DNA of 64,000 bases from Rostrohypoxylon terebratum (taxonomy: Eukaryota; Ascomycota; Sordariomycetes; Xylariales; Hypoxylaceae): positions 1-64,000 of the forward strand of contig MU385971.1 of the NCBI GenBank assembly GCA_022497145.1, in the 5' to 3' direction. The translations under genes and the position numbers were made by a program. Numbering within the stretch: the stretch's first letter is position 1; the number at the start of each line of letters is the position of its first letter. This document shows, in pieces, positions 31,508 through 43,173 of this stretch. The notes beneath the pieces were generated by a model. It ran no database searches and was not told the origin of the DNA. It worked only from the letters and a program-made list of their open reading frames with translations.

Positions 31508-34500
31508 ATGGGTAAGTCCACACCACCATTTTTTGATATCTTTGAGGAACACAAGCATCTATACACCACCGTTCGGTTTCTTTCCTGAATTACTCCTTTC
31601 TTCTTTCCTGACTCGCTACTTTACGGGAACTCGCCTATCTTCCGAGCCTTCTCGTCCGCTTCATCTATCCATATCCCTAACCCTATACCTACCTGTCTCA
31701 TATTCCCTATTCCATATTTCATATTACCAAATTCCATATCCCATATCCCATATCCCATTTCCTATATCCTATATCCTATATCCTATAATTATATCCGTAC
31801 GTTTTTCATATTCGTCATATCCACATCCCGCACTACCTATCCCACTTTGTACATACGTACATAGGTATATACTACCTGCTCCTGCACTTGGACTCGCACA
31901 CGCTCTTGCTGCCGAATTAGATCACTCATCCCCTTGCTACCTCCGCTACCTTCTTGAGAGGTAAAAGGTATTCCTTCCCACCAATCCGTCTAGGAGGCAT
32001 AAAACAAATGCCTCTTGCGACGTGTTACCACCGCCTACATAGCCTTTACATCTACATAGGTAGCTTGTAACAGCCCACAGCATTACCCGCTTCTCTGTTC
32101 CTACCTTCTTTTCACCACCCCTCTCCCCACCCAATCACACTCTTCCCTGGTCCCCTTTCCTCGACTCACTCCACCAGTCGTTCTATTATCACTCAGATTG
32201 CCCTTTGTGCCGCTTTATACAAGCCGCAACTCCTCCCCGAAGCCTTTAATACGCCGCGCTTCCCCCCCCCCCCCACACGTCCCTGGACGCTTTCCCTTCC
32301 CGATCCACTAACGGTCTGGCCTCTTGAGCACCCCGTATGCAACCGCGGCCCGCTAGATTGTCACTGTTGACCATCTAAATCCAAATCGACAATTTTTTTT
32401 CTTTCATCTGCTTAATGAACTTCTACTCTTTTCCGTCTCTGTTCCACTTTGAAATTCTGGTTTCTAACTCACGATCTTTTCGATAGCTGATTCAGGTGAT
32501 ACATATCGCCCCGTTAAGGTAAGCCAGATCAACAAGGTTTTTATTTCTCTAAATCGACAGTATCATCTTGTATGCCCAATTCGTCGTTGAGTTATTCGAT
32601 TTGCCTCATACCAGCGCTAGCTTGTTGGCTGTACACTTCGGACGGAGGCAAAACTCAAAACTCAAAACCCAAAGAAAAAAAACAGTGCGGAGCATAGAGG
32701 GTTCGAGTTTTGTACTCGACAGCTTCTCTCTCCACGTCATTATTTCGCCTTAGCTAGAGAGGGGCACCAAGACGAATCTAGCTGGTCCCAAAAAGGGGAG
32801 ATATAAAGTTTGCTCTCACCCCGAAGTAATCGTCCGCAAATTTTATAAGCGTTGTACTCTGTTGACTTACAAGAAACGCTTTCTCGCCTCGTTCTAGTTA
32901 GCTCAGCCAGCGAGAGAAAATCCGAAACAGCATATCTGTTTCTTTTGAAACTAGCTGACTGACCTGACCTGACCTGACGGGGCGCTATTTTCCGTCTCTA
33001 ATGTCATTCTTACCCCGCCTAGATGCTGACGACTCGCAGCGCGAGAGATCTCGCTCGCCACGCCGTGGTCGATCAAGGAGCCCAGGTCGTTCGGGTCGCC
33101 GCCGATCATATTCCCCACGCAGCCGGTCTCGAAGCCGGGACGACTATCGTAGATCGGACAGACGATCGCGATCTCCCATGACTGGAGCTGGGGCCCCAGT
33201 CGGAGGATCAGGTTCGGGCTACGGTGGACCACAACGGTCGTACGAGGAACGTGCTGCTGCACGAGAGCAGATGATGAATAACATTCGCGAGACCTCGCAA
33301 CAGGATCGGCGTGTCTACGTCGGAAACCTTTCTTACGATGTAAAGTGGCATCACCTCAAAGATTTTATGCGGCAGGGTAAGTTTATATTTGCCTGGCGGT
33401 GATCAAGTTTTTACTCAATGATGTGCAACTAACGTTTGCGTGGCATACAGCTGGTGAGGTTCTGTTCGCCGATGTTTTATTGCTTCCGAATGGGATGTCT
33501 AAGGTGGGCTTCTACATGTGATTCATGGCCGGTTTTCTCTTGGCTCTTTCTCCTCTGGTCTTTTGTTGGAATTGATGGATTGACGGGTTGGGACATCGTC
33601 CGCGGGCATTTGTAGGGATGCGGGTAAGTTCTTTCGATCTACCCAAATTACTAGTATCGGAAACGGAGCTTGCTAATATCGGATTAGAATTGTGGAATAT
33701 GCTACAAGGGAGCAAGCACAAACAGCTGTTCAGACTCTCAGCAACCAGAACCTGATGGGCAGGCTCGTATACGTACGCGAAGTAAGGATAGCTCCTATTG
33801 ATAATCCGATGATCAATACTAAGATTGAGAATAGGATCGAGAGGCCGAACCACGATTCATCGGAGCAACCGGAGGCCGCGGCGGTTATGGTACCGGAATG
33901 CAAGGCGGATACGGAGGTGGCAGCGGTGGAGGCGGCGGCGGCGGCGGATATGGCGGCGGCATGGCTGGCGGTAATCGCCAGATTTACGTGTCCAACGTTT
34001 GTTTAATCCCCCTCCCTCCCTTTCGACGCCTACTGTGGCGTTTAGTCTCATGTATTGACTTTACTCTCAGCTTCCGTACACCGTGGGCTGGCAAGATCTC
34101 AAAGACTTGTTTCGCCAGGCAGGTCAGTCTCACGTCCAACTATCGCCAATCTTAATCACCGGAAATCTATTACTAATATCAAACTGTGACAGCCCGAAAT
34201 GGTCAGGTAATCCGAGCCGATGTCCATCTGGGTCCGGACGGCAGACCCAAGGGTTCTGGTATCGTCATGTTTGAACATCCTGAAGATACGCGCAACGCTA
34301 TACAGCAATTTAACGGATTTGAGTGGCAAGGCCGCATGCTCGAGGTTCGCGAGGATCGCTTCGCCCACCAAGGCGTCGGAAGCTACGGTCGAGGCGGCTT
34401 CGGAGGTCGCGGAGGCTTTGGTGGCTCCTACGGAGGTCGTGGTGGTTTCGGCGGCGGTCGTGGCGGCTTCGGCGGCGGCTACGGCGGCGGCGGACGTGGA

Positions 34501-34979
34501 GGGTTTGGCGGACCCACCGGTGGTGGATACGAAGCCAACAACTCTACCCCCGCCGCGGCCCCGAATCCATTCACTGACTTTGCTACTGCGGGAACCGATC
34601 CAAGCGAAATTATTTATGTCCGCAATGTAAGAATTATACGCTACCTGGGTCGGGTATTTGAATGTGCAGTTACTAATAGATTATTCCACACTAGCTCCCA
34701 TGGTCTACCAGTAACGAGGACCTGGTTGAACTCTTCACCACGATTGGAAAGGTCGAGCAAGCGGAAATTCAATACGAACCGAGTGGACGATCTCGAGGAA
34801 CCGGCGTTGTCAGATTCGACAGTACCAGCAACGCAGAGACCGCCATCTCGAAGTTCCAGGGCTACCATTATGGAGGACGACCTCTTGGCCTTAGTTTCGT
34901 CAAGTATGTTACCCCAGGCGGAGGCGATAGCATGGAAACGGATGCACACGGCGGTCTAACGCAAGACCAAATCATGTAA
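31508..34979 (+). CDS. Gbp2/Hrb1-like SR-type protein with three RRMs
   Basis: A nuclear mRNA-binding and export-type protein of about 484 residues. The secure core exons are 33023-33376, 33451-33503, 33616-33623 (an 8-nt microexon), 33688-33781, 33835-33996, 34071-34122, 34193-34626 and 34695-34979, all phase-consistent. Order: an RS domain (about 14-57, SRSPRRGRSRSPGRS-like), RRM1 (VYVGNLSYD ... KGCGIVEYA), a Gly-rich linker, RRM2 (IYVSNLPYT ... KGSGIVMFE), an FGG/RGG-rich stretch, and RRM3 (IYVRNLPWS ... RGTGVVRFD), ending GGLTQDQIM. The 5' part is a model: ATG G at 31508-31511 before a GTAAGT donor, a 975-bp intron ending CTAAC...GATAG at 32486, and a short exon starting 32487. Only a donor at 32496 keeps frame with 33023. 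A start at ATG 33001 in the core frame is the alternative. Confidence 0.85.
31512..32486 (+). other. Long 5' intron of the RNA-binding protein gene (model)
   Basis: The donor GTAAGT comes directly after ATG G. The 3' end has a textbook branch site (TTTCTAACTCACG) and GATAG. The length of 975 bp is far above the 50-170 bp usual in this window. It contains pyrimidine-rich tandem tracts at about 31733-31787 and a C13-like run near 32262-32275. Confidence 0.5.
31733..31787. repeat. (CATATCC)n/(TATATCC)n tandem tract
   Basis: Seven-base units CATATCC then TATATCC, about eight copies, inside the long 5' intron model. Confidence 0.75.
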
Positions 34980-36433
34980 AGCGCAGTACCTAACATGGGC
35001 ATGCTCGCCCCCCTCCCCCCCAAGCCTGGCTAATGCGAGATCATCGAGCATCTTCCATTTACAACGGCGGTGGGCTTTCGTGAAGCATAAATGGTTATCT
35101 CTGGAGGCTGGGGTCGGTTAGAACGGACAGGCTTATCCGCTCTTGCATATCTGTACTATTTACTTTCCCCGTTCTTATATCACGTTTCACCTCGCACTCA
35201 ATTTCCTTTTTCATTTCTCCTTCTCTTTATCTTCATAGGTGTATCCCCTTGCAGCAGAGGTGACAATTGAGGTACTCATGGCAAGGAACTGCTGGGGATT
35301 AAAACCATCAATCTCGGCAACGAGCTCCACTATAGGCAATAATTCTACGGAGGGAGGGATGGCTGACTTTCGGTGTGTCGATTTGCGGTGAGAGCAATGC
35401 TTGCTCTGCTTTAGGCAGGACACATAAAAAAAGTTTTCTTTACATGTTTAGCGTTATCAAAAAGGCGGTTACTAGGATCATGATGGCCCATAAGGAAATA
35501 AGAAAGCATGAGAAGACGCACCAAAGTTAGATTGTACCACGCGAATAGCATTCGGATTTTCCAGAACTGGGTGGTGGTCAACCTGATTCCTTGCAACTTG
35601 AGGTAGGGAATAGGGAAGACGTTCTAGTAAGAAAGGTGTAGGATCTGGTGTCCCTTATATACGGTGTATAACGGGTGTCGAAAAGCTAGGCTCAGTGTGT
35701 TCAGGTCATCTAGAATTGGCCAGCTTGTGTCATTATGATGCTTGTGATTTAATAGCAGGCAACAACGGGTTGACTAGTCTCGAGGCGCGGATGCATCGCA
35801 TCGCTTTTAGCTACGAGGCAAACCGCAAATATGACACGCAGAAATTTGATGTTACGTCAATAACGATTCTGTATTAGAAACATGCAACCTGACAACCATT
35901 CTTGCGTTCGAGGACGCGTAGAATCTTCCCACGTCTAATTCAGGTGTGATTGCAACATTCTTGGCGTGTATGTGGATCTCGTTGAATGAGATAGCACAAA
36001 TTCGTGGTCAGACTTCATTAGCTTTTGTGCGGTTGGAATGTGGAATGTTCATATGTCGGGTATTTTAGGTATTCAAAAGTTAGTCGGAATTATATGTATA
36101 GATATATATCCTTATTATTAACGAAATCATGGTCTTTGGCTTGTTATTTCTAGCTAAAAGAGAAGACTCGCGGCTATCTGAATCTGATAGGTGCCCATGA
36201 AACCTGGTTTTTCGTCGTGTAAATACAGACCAACTGGCCATGTAACCTTTCTCGCAGTGCCTATTTTTGAGCCCACGTTTGGGTGTCTAAGAGTGTGTCC
36301 TCAGTTTCGAGTTGGTCGAGTTGGTAGCAGCGAATAGAATGCTACATCGATCTGATCAAAATCCTGTGCCAGTTCCTAATGGGGGCAAGAGCGCGCAACA
36401 GTCGCTAGGCGTACGCAGAATCCATGGGGAGGG
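34980..36433. other. Convergent intergenic, no gene seen
   Basis: This is the 1.45-kb 3'-to-3' region between the RNA-binding protein gene and SRP14. Short frames only; no TACCTAG-type cluster. The length suggests extended 3' UTRs. Confidence 0.5.
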
Positions 36434-36980
36434 TCAAGAAACTGGCGTTGCAGTAGCACCCTTCTTCTTCTTTGCCTTCCCCTTCCTCTTGCTACGATCT
36501 CTCGGCTTCAGTGAAGTCATGCCGGATTTGCATACCTCGGCGTACTTGTCAAAAAACGAGGGGAGCGAGTCGGGCTCAACCACGGTTGATATCTTGATCT
36601 TATTTTGGCGACGTTCTTTGCCTTTGGCATTTGTCGCTCTGATGAGTACGGGCATGGGCTTTGGAGGATGTAGATCGGGGAATATTGTGTCGCTCGTTGA
36701 TTCTGGTAAGGGCTGGTCGTAGGATACTTTATCAACCACACGTCGTTAGCGACATGAACTGCTTAGTATACATATGTGCACGAAGAGTCTATGTACATCT
36801 TTTCTGTACCAGGACTATAGAGCCATGGTCTTTGCCTTTTCTCTGGTCAAAGAGCTCAGTAAGCTTGGCGAAGAACTATCACAAGGTTAGCTAGAAGAAA
36901 TATTGAGTCGACTTCATAAGTACGACTTCATAGTATGATTTCTAAAAGAGACGAACCTCGTCATTTGTTAAGTATCCCAT
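36434..36980 (-). CDS. SRP14: SRP14, signal recognition particle 14-kDa subunit
   Basis: SRP14 binds the Alu domain of SRP RNA and supports elongation arrest during co-translational targeting to the ER. Three exons (36980-36957, 36875-36797 and 36726-36434) code for 131 residues. The joined N terminus reads MGYLTNDEFFAKLTELFDQR, then GKDHGSIVLVQKR, a split Leu codon, and SYDQPLPES. Then comes FPDLHPPKPMPVLIRATN and ISTVVEPDSLPSFFDKYAE, followed by VCKSGMTSLKPRDRSKRKGK. The very basic Lys-rich C terminus (AKKKKGATATPVS) is the fungal RNA-binding tail. Both small exons would be missed by ORF calling alone; each splice site keeps phase and restores family sequence. Confidence 0.93.
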
Positions 36981-37480
36981 CGTTGCGTGGAAGGGGATGT
37001 CAACACTGCCCCGCAGTCGACGACGATTCGAATGAGAAGATATAGTGTAAGTGAGACGGAGATTAGAGTTGACGCACGACCAAAAAAGAGAAAGAGATAA
37101 AGAGGAACTAGGTACTTCGTAAAAGACTAATAGCAGCGATTCCCGCAGTGGACAGAGTGGGGCAATATAAGTACTACCTAGTAGTATCTACGACGTAGTA
37201 GGTAGGACTAGGTACAATACTACCTAGTATCTGGGATTCTGGGTATTATGTACTACATACTAGTATGTATTTAGTGCAACCTTATTAAAGCTTGCAACCT
37301 TGAATGGCTGAATGGGCAGGGAACATTCGTGGCCCCGCAAAAGTCACGTATCCATTTCAACATTTGAATTTTTCTTAAGAGACGATGCCTTTGACTTCAC
37401 TTGATATTTTTCTAAAAAGAAATATGAACATATTTAGGTGAAAATCGACCAAATTTTCTCCCAATTTCAATCATCGCAGG
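36981..37480. other. Divergent intergenic, SRP14/SGD1
   Basis: A 500-bp shared promoter region. It holds a TACCTAG-type cluster at about 37155-37275 and is AT-rich just before SGD1. Confidence 0.5.
37155..37275. repeat. TACCTAG/CTAGGTA-type palindromic cluster
   Basis: It includes AGTACTACCTAGTAGTATC, ACGTAGTAGGTAGGACTAGG and TACTACCTAGTATC. Confidence 0.65.
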
Positions 37481-39898
37481 ATGGGACCGGGAGCCAGACG
37501 GAAACTTTCCTTGCCTTCGTCAATTTTAAAAGAGCTAGATGAACATCAACCTTCTTTCGCGAAAGGGAAAGGAAAGCCAAAAAGGCAACTCTCAAGAAGA
37601 GAACATCGTAAAGCTCAGAGGGTACAGAAGAAGCAGTCTCGCCGACCACAACCTCACCAGATCATTCAATCACGGAAATCTAGACAAGGCCCAACACAGA
37701 CTAATGACACCTCCGCCAGTAATATTCTAGATGACGAACCCGGCGATGAGGAAGAGTCGGACTCTGGATTTGATTCCGAAGGAGATGAGGATGAGAGCGC
37801 CAGTGAAGGGCTCGGTCGATCTCAGCGCTCCAAGCCAGCGCATCTGAAGCTTTCTCGGGATGACGCAGAAATTGCGGACTTGGAAAGGAAACTGGGGTTG
37901 AAAGGGAGAAAATCATTACCCAAGTCCTTTGAAGACGATGGCCTAGGCGACCTGTTAGACGGGTTAGACGATGATGACGGGGAAGGGTCGAAGGTATCCT
38001 CTAAAAACAAGCGCAAAGCAGAGGCAGATGAGTGGTTGGCACAGAAGAGGAGAAAAGCTCAAGCTGCTGCACGCGCAACTGCCAGCGAGGCCAGCGGTGA
38101 TGAGGATGGAGATGACAAAGATATTTCTTCCCTAGACAACGAATCCGAACCAGACGATTTGGGCAGTGATGAAGGAGATGGCAGTAGTATATTTGAAGGT
38201 TGTTCGGATGAAGATCAGCCTAATTCTTCGCGACCGCAGCGAGAAAACCCCTATATTGCCCCGTCAACAGGAGTTGCGAAATACATCCCACTATCCCTCC
38301 GGAAGCAGTCCGGCTCAAGCAACGAAGCAGAGACACAGCTTCGGAGGCGTGTTCAGGGTCTGATCAACCGTTTGACAAACGACAACATGATCGGCATCAC
38401 TAAGGATTTCACGTCTCTATACGACACAAATCCACGGCAAACAGTCACTTCGACTATCGTGGATCTTGTGTTGGCTCTAGTATGTTCACCTGAGAAGCGG
38501 CCAGATTCATTCTTTACGACGATAGCAGGCTTTGTGGCAGCGATGTATAAAGCCGTAGGGATAGCTGTCAGTGCCTACTTTATACAGCAGCTGGTGGAAA
38601 TCTTCGGTCAGCGATACGAGAAAGCATCTGGCAACCAGTCTGATTCTGGGTCGAAACATCTCATCTCCTTACTTGCCGAGCTGTACAACATGCAAGTCGT
38701 TGGGTGCAACTTGGTATTTGACTACATCCACATATTTCTAGCCAGGCCTTCTGAGCTCGATACGGAGCTACTTTTGAGGCTCATACAACTTTGCGGGCCA
38801 TCACTTAGGCGTGACGATCCCCGTGCACTAAGAGACATTGTCAATAGTATCAAGCCGAATAGCTTGCAAGGAATATCGATCAGGACAAGTTTCATGATCG
38901 ACGAAATGAAGAAACTACAGGGCAACAAGACAAAAGCCGTAACTCGGAACAGGGACCTCGCAGATCAGCGAACCCAGATAAGAAAGCGCATCAACACTTT
39001 GGGAGGTTTTCAGGATATCCAACCCCTTCGTATAAGCCTCAAGGACATACAGGATGCCGATAAGCATGGTAAATGGTGGCTTGTCGGGGCTAGCTGGTCT
39101 GGTAGCCACAGCAACCTCGTTAGTCAGGATGGAGCTTCGAAGACAAGGCCAGATGCAGACGCGGACGAGATCATGAATTATGCTAGGGACGATCTAGGAA
39201 TACCAGATCTTTGGCAACTAGCTAAAGAGCAGGGATTCAACACCGAGGTAAGGCAGCGTATTTTTGTTGCTTTACATGCGGCTACGGACTATGAGAATGC
39301 CGAGCTCCTCATCCGAAAATTGCGACTTAATAAGCACCAGCGAAAGGAGATTCCGGAAGTAATTATAAGAAGCAGCGAACGGCAATCTCAATACAATCAT
39401 TACTATACTCTAGTCGCTACAAGGTTTGCGGGCGATCGGGAAATGTCATTCCAATTTCGTCGTTGCTTGACGACGCGTCTCAGGAAGATGGGAGAAGATA
39501 TCGATATCGGAGACGGGGACGATTTCGATTTAGAAGACGTAGCCGAGTACGATATGCGATGGGTATATAACGCAGCCAAGATATACGGATCGCTTATCGG
39601 GAGCCGAACGTTACGACTAATAGATGTTGTCAAGTATCGCAACCTTGCGGCCCTTCAGGAAAAGGCGCACATGTTCTTCGAAGTGATGTTCATCACGGTA
39701 CTCCAAGAGTGTAAGGGAGATGGGCTGAAGGATATTTTCAACGGTCTAGATACAGATCACGCACGAGGAGTGCAGTACTTCCTGAGGAATAAGGTACGCC
39801 AAACGGATCTCCTGGCAGACAAGAAAGAGAAGAAGGCGGTGAAAAAGAAGTGTGAGACAGCAGACCAGGTGCTTAAAGCTCTAGTGACAGCAGAATAG
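37481..39898 (+). CDS. SGD1: SGD1/NOM1, nucleolar MIF4G-MA3 protein
   Basis: Intronless frame of 805 residues starting at ATG 37481. The family (yeast Sgd1, human NOM1) is nucleolar and needed for 18S rRNA maturation through helicase partner Fal1/eIF4AIII. The N-terminal 250 residues are charged, with Lys/Arg-rich start (KGKGKPKRQLSRREHRKAQR) and long Asp/Glu/Ser runs. The MIF4G domain starts near residue 285 (LRRRVQGLINRLTNDNM) and contains TSTIVDLVLALVCSPEKRPD and RIRKRIN-type segments. The MA3 domain lies near residues 590-720 (QRIFVALHAATDYENAELL). The end is Lys-rich (KKEKKAVKKKCETADQVLKAL). The helicase contact is family knowledge. Confidence 0.92.
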   Translation: MGPGARRKLSLPSSILKELDEHQPSFAKGKGKPKRQLSRREHRKAQRVQKKQSRRPQPHQIIQSRKSRQGPTQTNDTSASNILDDEPGDEEESDSGFDSEGDEDESASEGLGRSQRSKPAHLKLSRDDAEIADLERKLGLKGRKSLPKSFEDDGLGDLLDGLDDDDGEGSKVSSKNKRKAEADEWLAQKRRKAQAAARATASEASGDEDGDDKDISSLDNESEPDDLGSDEGDGSSIFEGCSDEDQPNSSRPQRENPYIAPSTGVAKYIPLSLRKQSGSSNEAETQLRRRVQGLINRLTNDNMIGITKDFTSLYDTNPRQTVTSTIVDLVLALVCSPEKRPDSFFTTIAGFVAAMYKAVGIAVSAYFIQQLVEIFGQRYEKASGNQSDSGSKHLISLLAELYNMQVVGCNLVFDYIHIFLARPSELDTELLLRLIQLCGPSLRRDDPRALRDIVNSIKPNSLQGISIRTSFMIDEMKKLQGNKTKAVTRNRDLADQRTQIRKRINTLGGFQDIQPLRISLKDIQDADKHGKWWLVGASWSGSHSNLVSQDGASKTRPDADADEIMNYARDDLGIPDLWQLAKEQGFNTEVRQRIFVALHAATDYENAELLIRKLRLNKHQRKEIPEVIIRSSERQSQYNHYYTLVATRFAGDREMSFQFRRCLTTRLRKMGEDIDIGDGDDFDLEDVAEYDMRWVYNAAKIYGSLIGSRTLRLIDVVKYRNLAALQEKAHMFFEVMFITVLQECKGDGLKDIFNGLDTDHARGVQYFLRNKVRQTDLLADKKEKKAVKKKCETADQVLKALVTAE

Positions 39899-40787
39899 AA
39901 CTTCGAAGTCGCCCGCTTAGAGTTAGAGAGGGTTTTTGTATACAACTTCAGCTGATATGGGACTTATCAATCTCATAATTTCTTGAGTTGAAGTGAGTTG
40001 AGCCAAGCCAAGCCAAGGGAATAAATATTTATTTGTTTATTTTATTTTATTCATTCGATGTACTAGAGGTGTCTGGCCTATCTACTACTACACTTGCACA
40101 CATTTGCATACGTCTCTTAATACTCTTATATTTACTCCGGCCATGAAATAATACACTTATACATACCTACATCTTATTCGTACGCTTACTCATGCCCAAG
40201 CAAAGATATTGTCAACTAATAGCAGGAGTGATCGGGAGTCGAGCGGTTATTTTCGGAGCAGGATAACCTTGGTACTACCTAGTAGTTTATTGTTGGGCCA
40301 ATGGGACCAACGGATCTGGATACATAGGACCTAGGTCCTCGGTACATCTTACATTATACGTCCTACATACCTATCACCTTATGCAGTACCTACTGCTACT
40401 AGGTACCTACTACCTAGTAGTATTGTACCGTGTACGTAAGGAAGGGCCAATTCCAACGCCCGGACCTCCCAAAAAAATCCAACTTCCGGCAACTGCTATT
40501 CTGTTCCGTATTAGGTACTAAAGTACAATAGTAAATCTACCTAGTAGTAGTAATAAATCTAAATCTGAATCTAACCTTGAACCTTGGAAATCTCTACCGT
40601 CTACCGTCTACTGTCTACCGTCTTACCGGTTTTTAATCTACGCTATCTACACCTCAACCGAGCACCCGTCTTCTTCTCGACACCTAATTGACATACACAT
40701 ACATACTACATACTACACATAAATCGTCTCTTTTTTTGCTTTTGTTGTAGACCGGTAGACTAAGCGAGTAGTCGGTTCAACTACACT
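39899..40787. other. Intergenic upstream of LPD1
   Basis: It holds a TACCTAG-type cluster at about 40270-40445 and 40510-40560 and a (TCTACCG)n-like repeat near 40590-40625. No gene is seen. Confidence 0.5.
40270..40560. repeat. TACCTAG/CTAGGTA-type palindromic cluster
   Basis: It includes GGTACTACCTAGTAG, ATAGGACCTAGGTCC, and GCTACTAGGTACCTACTACC. It lies in the 5' flank of the dihydrolipoamide dehydrogenase gene. Confidence 0.7.
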
Positions 40788-42708
40788 ATGCTGACCAGCC
40801 GTTTAATACCGCGGACCGTTGTCCGATCTGCTTTCCGCACTCCCTCATCGTAAGTGATAAAACCGAGCATCATTTTTTATCCTTTATTTTTTCATTCTTT
40901 TTCTTTTGTTTTCTTTCGCGACGGAGATCAGTTGGAGAGAAAAGAAGGACAGAAAAGAAGGAAAGAAAAGAACTTGCCTTTCCGCTAACTCAGATCCTGA
41001 CTCTAGCTTACCTTCAGTCATTGCCCCCGCGTCTCGATGGAGGAGAGGATATGCTACTGAAGCCGGTCAATAACCCTTTTTTCATCGCGCTCCGTCGCCG
41101 TCTTCTATGCATATTCATGTAACTAACTCGGCCCAGAGGAGAAAGATCTCGTCATCATCGGCGGTGGCGTAGCTGGTTATGTCGCAGCTATCAAGGCTGG
41201 TCAGGAAGGGTTAAAGGTGTGCTATTCAACCTTGATACCGCCGTCATTGTCATGTTGCGATATAACACACAAGAGTGGAAATCTAACAAGCTGTCTCTTT
41301 TTTTCCCCTGCGAATAGGTTACTTGCATTGAGAAACGAGGCGCACTCGGCGGCACTTGTCTCAATGTTGGCTGTATCCCTTCGAAATCCCTCCTCAACAA
41401 CTCCCACCTGTACCATCAGATCCTCCACGACACCAAGCCCCGAGGTATCGAAGTCGGCAATGTCCAACTCAACCTAGCGGCCATGATGAAGGCAAAGGAT
41501 ACCTCTGTCACTAGTTTAACTAAGGGTATCGAATATCTCTTCAAGAAGAACGGTGTAGAGTACATCAAGGGGACAGGCTCTTTCGCCAGCGAACACGAAG
41601 TCAAGGTCCAGCTAAACGATGGCGGCGAGACGAGCGTCGTCGGCAAGAACATCCTCATCGCCACCGGCAGCGAATCTACACCCTTTCCGGGTCTCGAATT
41701 CGACGAGAAGCGCGTCGTCACGAGCACCGGTGCCTTGTCCCTCGAGAAGGTTCCTGAGAAGATGATCGTTATCGGCGGTGGCATCATCGGTCTGGAAATG
41801 GGTTCCGTATGGTCAAGGTTGGGTGCCCAAGTCACTGTCGTAGAATTCCTGAACCAGATAGGTGGTCCTGGCATGGACACTCAGATTGCCAAGGAGGCGC
41901 AAAAGGTCCTGAAGAAGCAAGGGATGGAATTCAAGCTCGGCACCAAGGTTGTCAGCGGCGACGCTAGCGGCGAGAAAGTCAAGTTGGAGGTCGACTCTGC
42001 TAAAGGTGGCAAGCCGGAATCTGTCAGTACCTCTGTGCACAAATATAATATACACATCGAAATCATTACTAACCTAAATTGCCGAGATAGCTAGAGGCGG
42101 ATGTCGTTCTTGTTGCCATTGGTCGCCGCCCATACACCGCCGGCCTCTGCCTAGAGAATATCGGCCTTGAGGTCGACGAGCGGGGTCGTGTTGTTATCGA
42201 CTCTGAGTATCGCACTAAGGCCTCCCACATCCGCTGCATTGGCGACGTCACATTCGGCCCCATGCTTGCGCACAAGGCCGAGGAAGAAGCTGTTGCCGCC
42301 GTTGAATACATCAAGAAGGGCTACGGCCACGTCAACTACGGCGTCATCCCGTCCGTCATGTACACATATCCCGAGGTCGCTTGGGTCGGTCAGAATGAGC
42401 AGGAGCTGAAGCAACAGAACATCCCATACAAGATTGGAACGTTCCCCTTCAGTGCCAACTCGCGCGCCAAGACCAACTTGGACACGGAAGGGTTGGTGAA
42501 AATGATTGCTGATCCCGAGACGGACAGGCTCCTAGGCTGCCACATCATCGGACCTAACGCCGGCGAGATGATTGCCGAAGCCACCCTCGCGTTAGAGTAC
42601 GGCGCTTCGACGGAAGATATCGCACGCACCTGTCACGCCCATCCAACGCTAGCGGAGGCCTTCAAAGAGGCGGCCATGGCAACTTACTCGAAAGCTATCC
42701 ACTTCTAA
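40788..42708 (+). CDS. LPD1: Dihydrolipoamide dehydrogenase (E3), mitochondrial
   Basis: This flavoenzyme reoxidises dihydrolipoyl groups with NAD+ in pyruvate, 2-oxoglutarate and branched-chain dehydrogenase complexes and the glycine cleavage system. Five exons (40788-40849, 41007-41065, 41137-41216, 41318-42022 and 42091-42708) code for 507 residues. The N terminus (MLTSRLIPRTVVRSAFRTPS ... RWRRGYATEA) is a mitochondrial presequence. Key sites: FAD motif LVIIGGGVAGYVAAIKAG; the redox disulfide GGTCLNVGC (Cys about 81 and 86); the NAD motif VIGGGIIGLEMGSVWSRLG; AIGRRPYTAGL; FAD motif CIGDVTFGPMLAHKAEEE; and the dimer-interface base CHAHPTLAEA. All key residues are present. For exon 2 I used the acceptor at 41006 because the earlier CAG at 40993 leads to an immediate stop. 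Confidence 0.96.
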
Positions 42709-43173
42709 ACTTTGTAAATATAGAGCGGGTAGAGGGGAAAACAAAATATTAGGAAGGCTAGCATCGGTGTAATGGTGTACATTAATACAGCATGTGGACA
42801 GTGTGAACTATCCAGTGAAGAGCTTTGATCGACCTGACAATTCTTGAAGGAGATGTGTATTGTGCCACGATGTCTCCCGCTTGTCAACCGCAGCTTGCTG
42901 CCGAACTCGAGTACATTGCTCGTGCTAGCTATTGTCACATCTGTCAACACCCTGGCAATCATACTCGGCCAAGCTTTCCCTCGGATCATGAGATACCTAT
43001 AGAAAGGATTTATGAGATATATAGACGACCCAAGATAGCAATCATCGCGAGAAGGAATTGCAAAGCTCTTCTTCTCACTACTATTATACGCAGCTCAACA
43101 TTCCACAAATGCGATCACGTTAACGTAATTTTATTCTTGTAGTGCTATTTCAACAACAGTCTTTCGGCATCAC
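42709..43173. other. Convergent intergenic, no gene seen
   Basis: A 465-bp 3'-to-3' spacer between LPD1 and the cystathionine gamma-synthase gene. No TACCTAG-type cluster. Confidence 0.5.
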
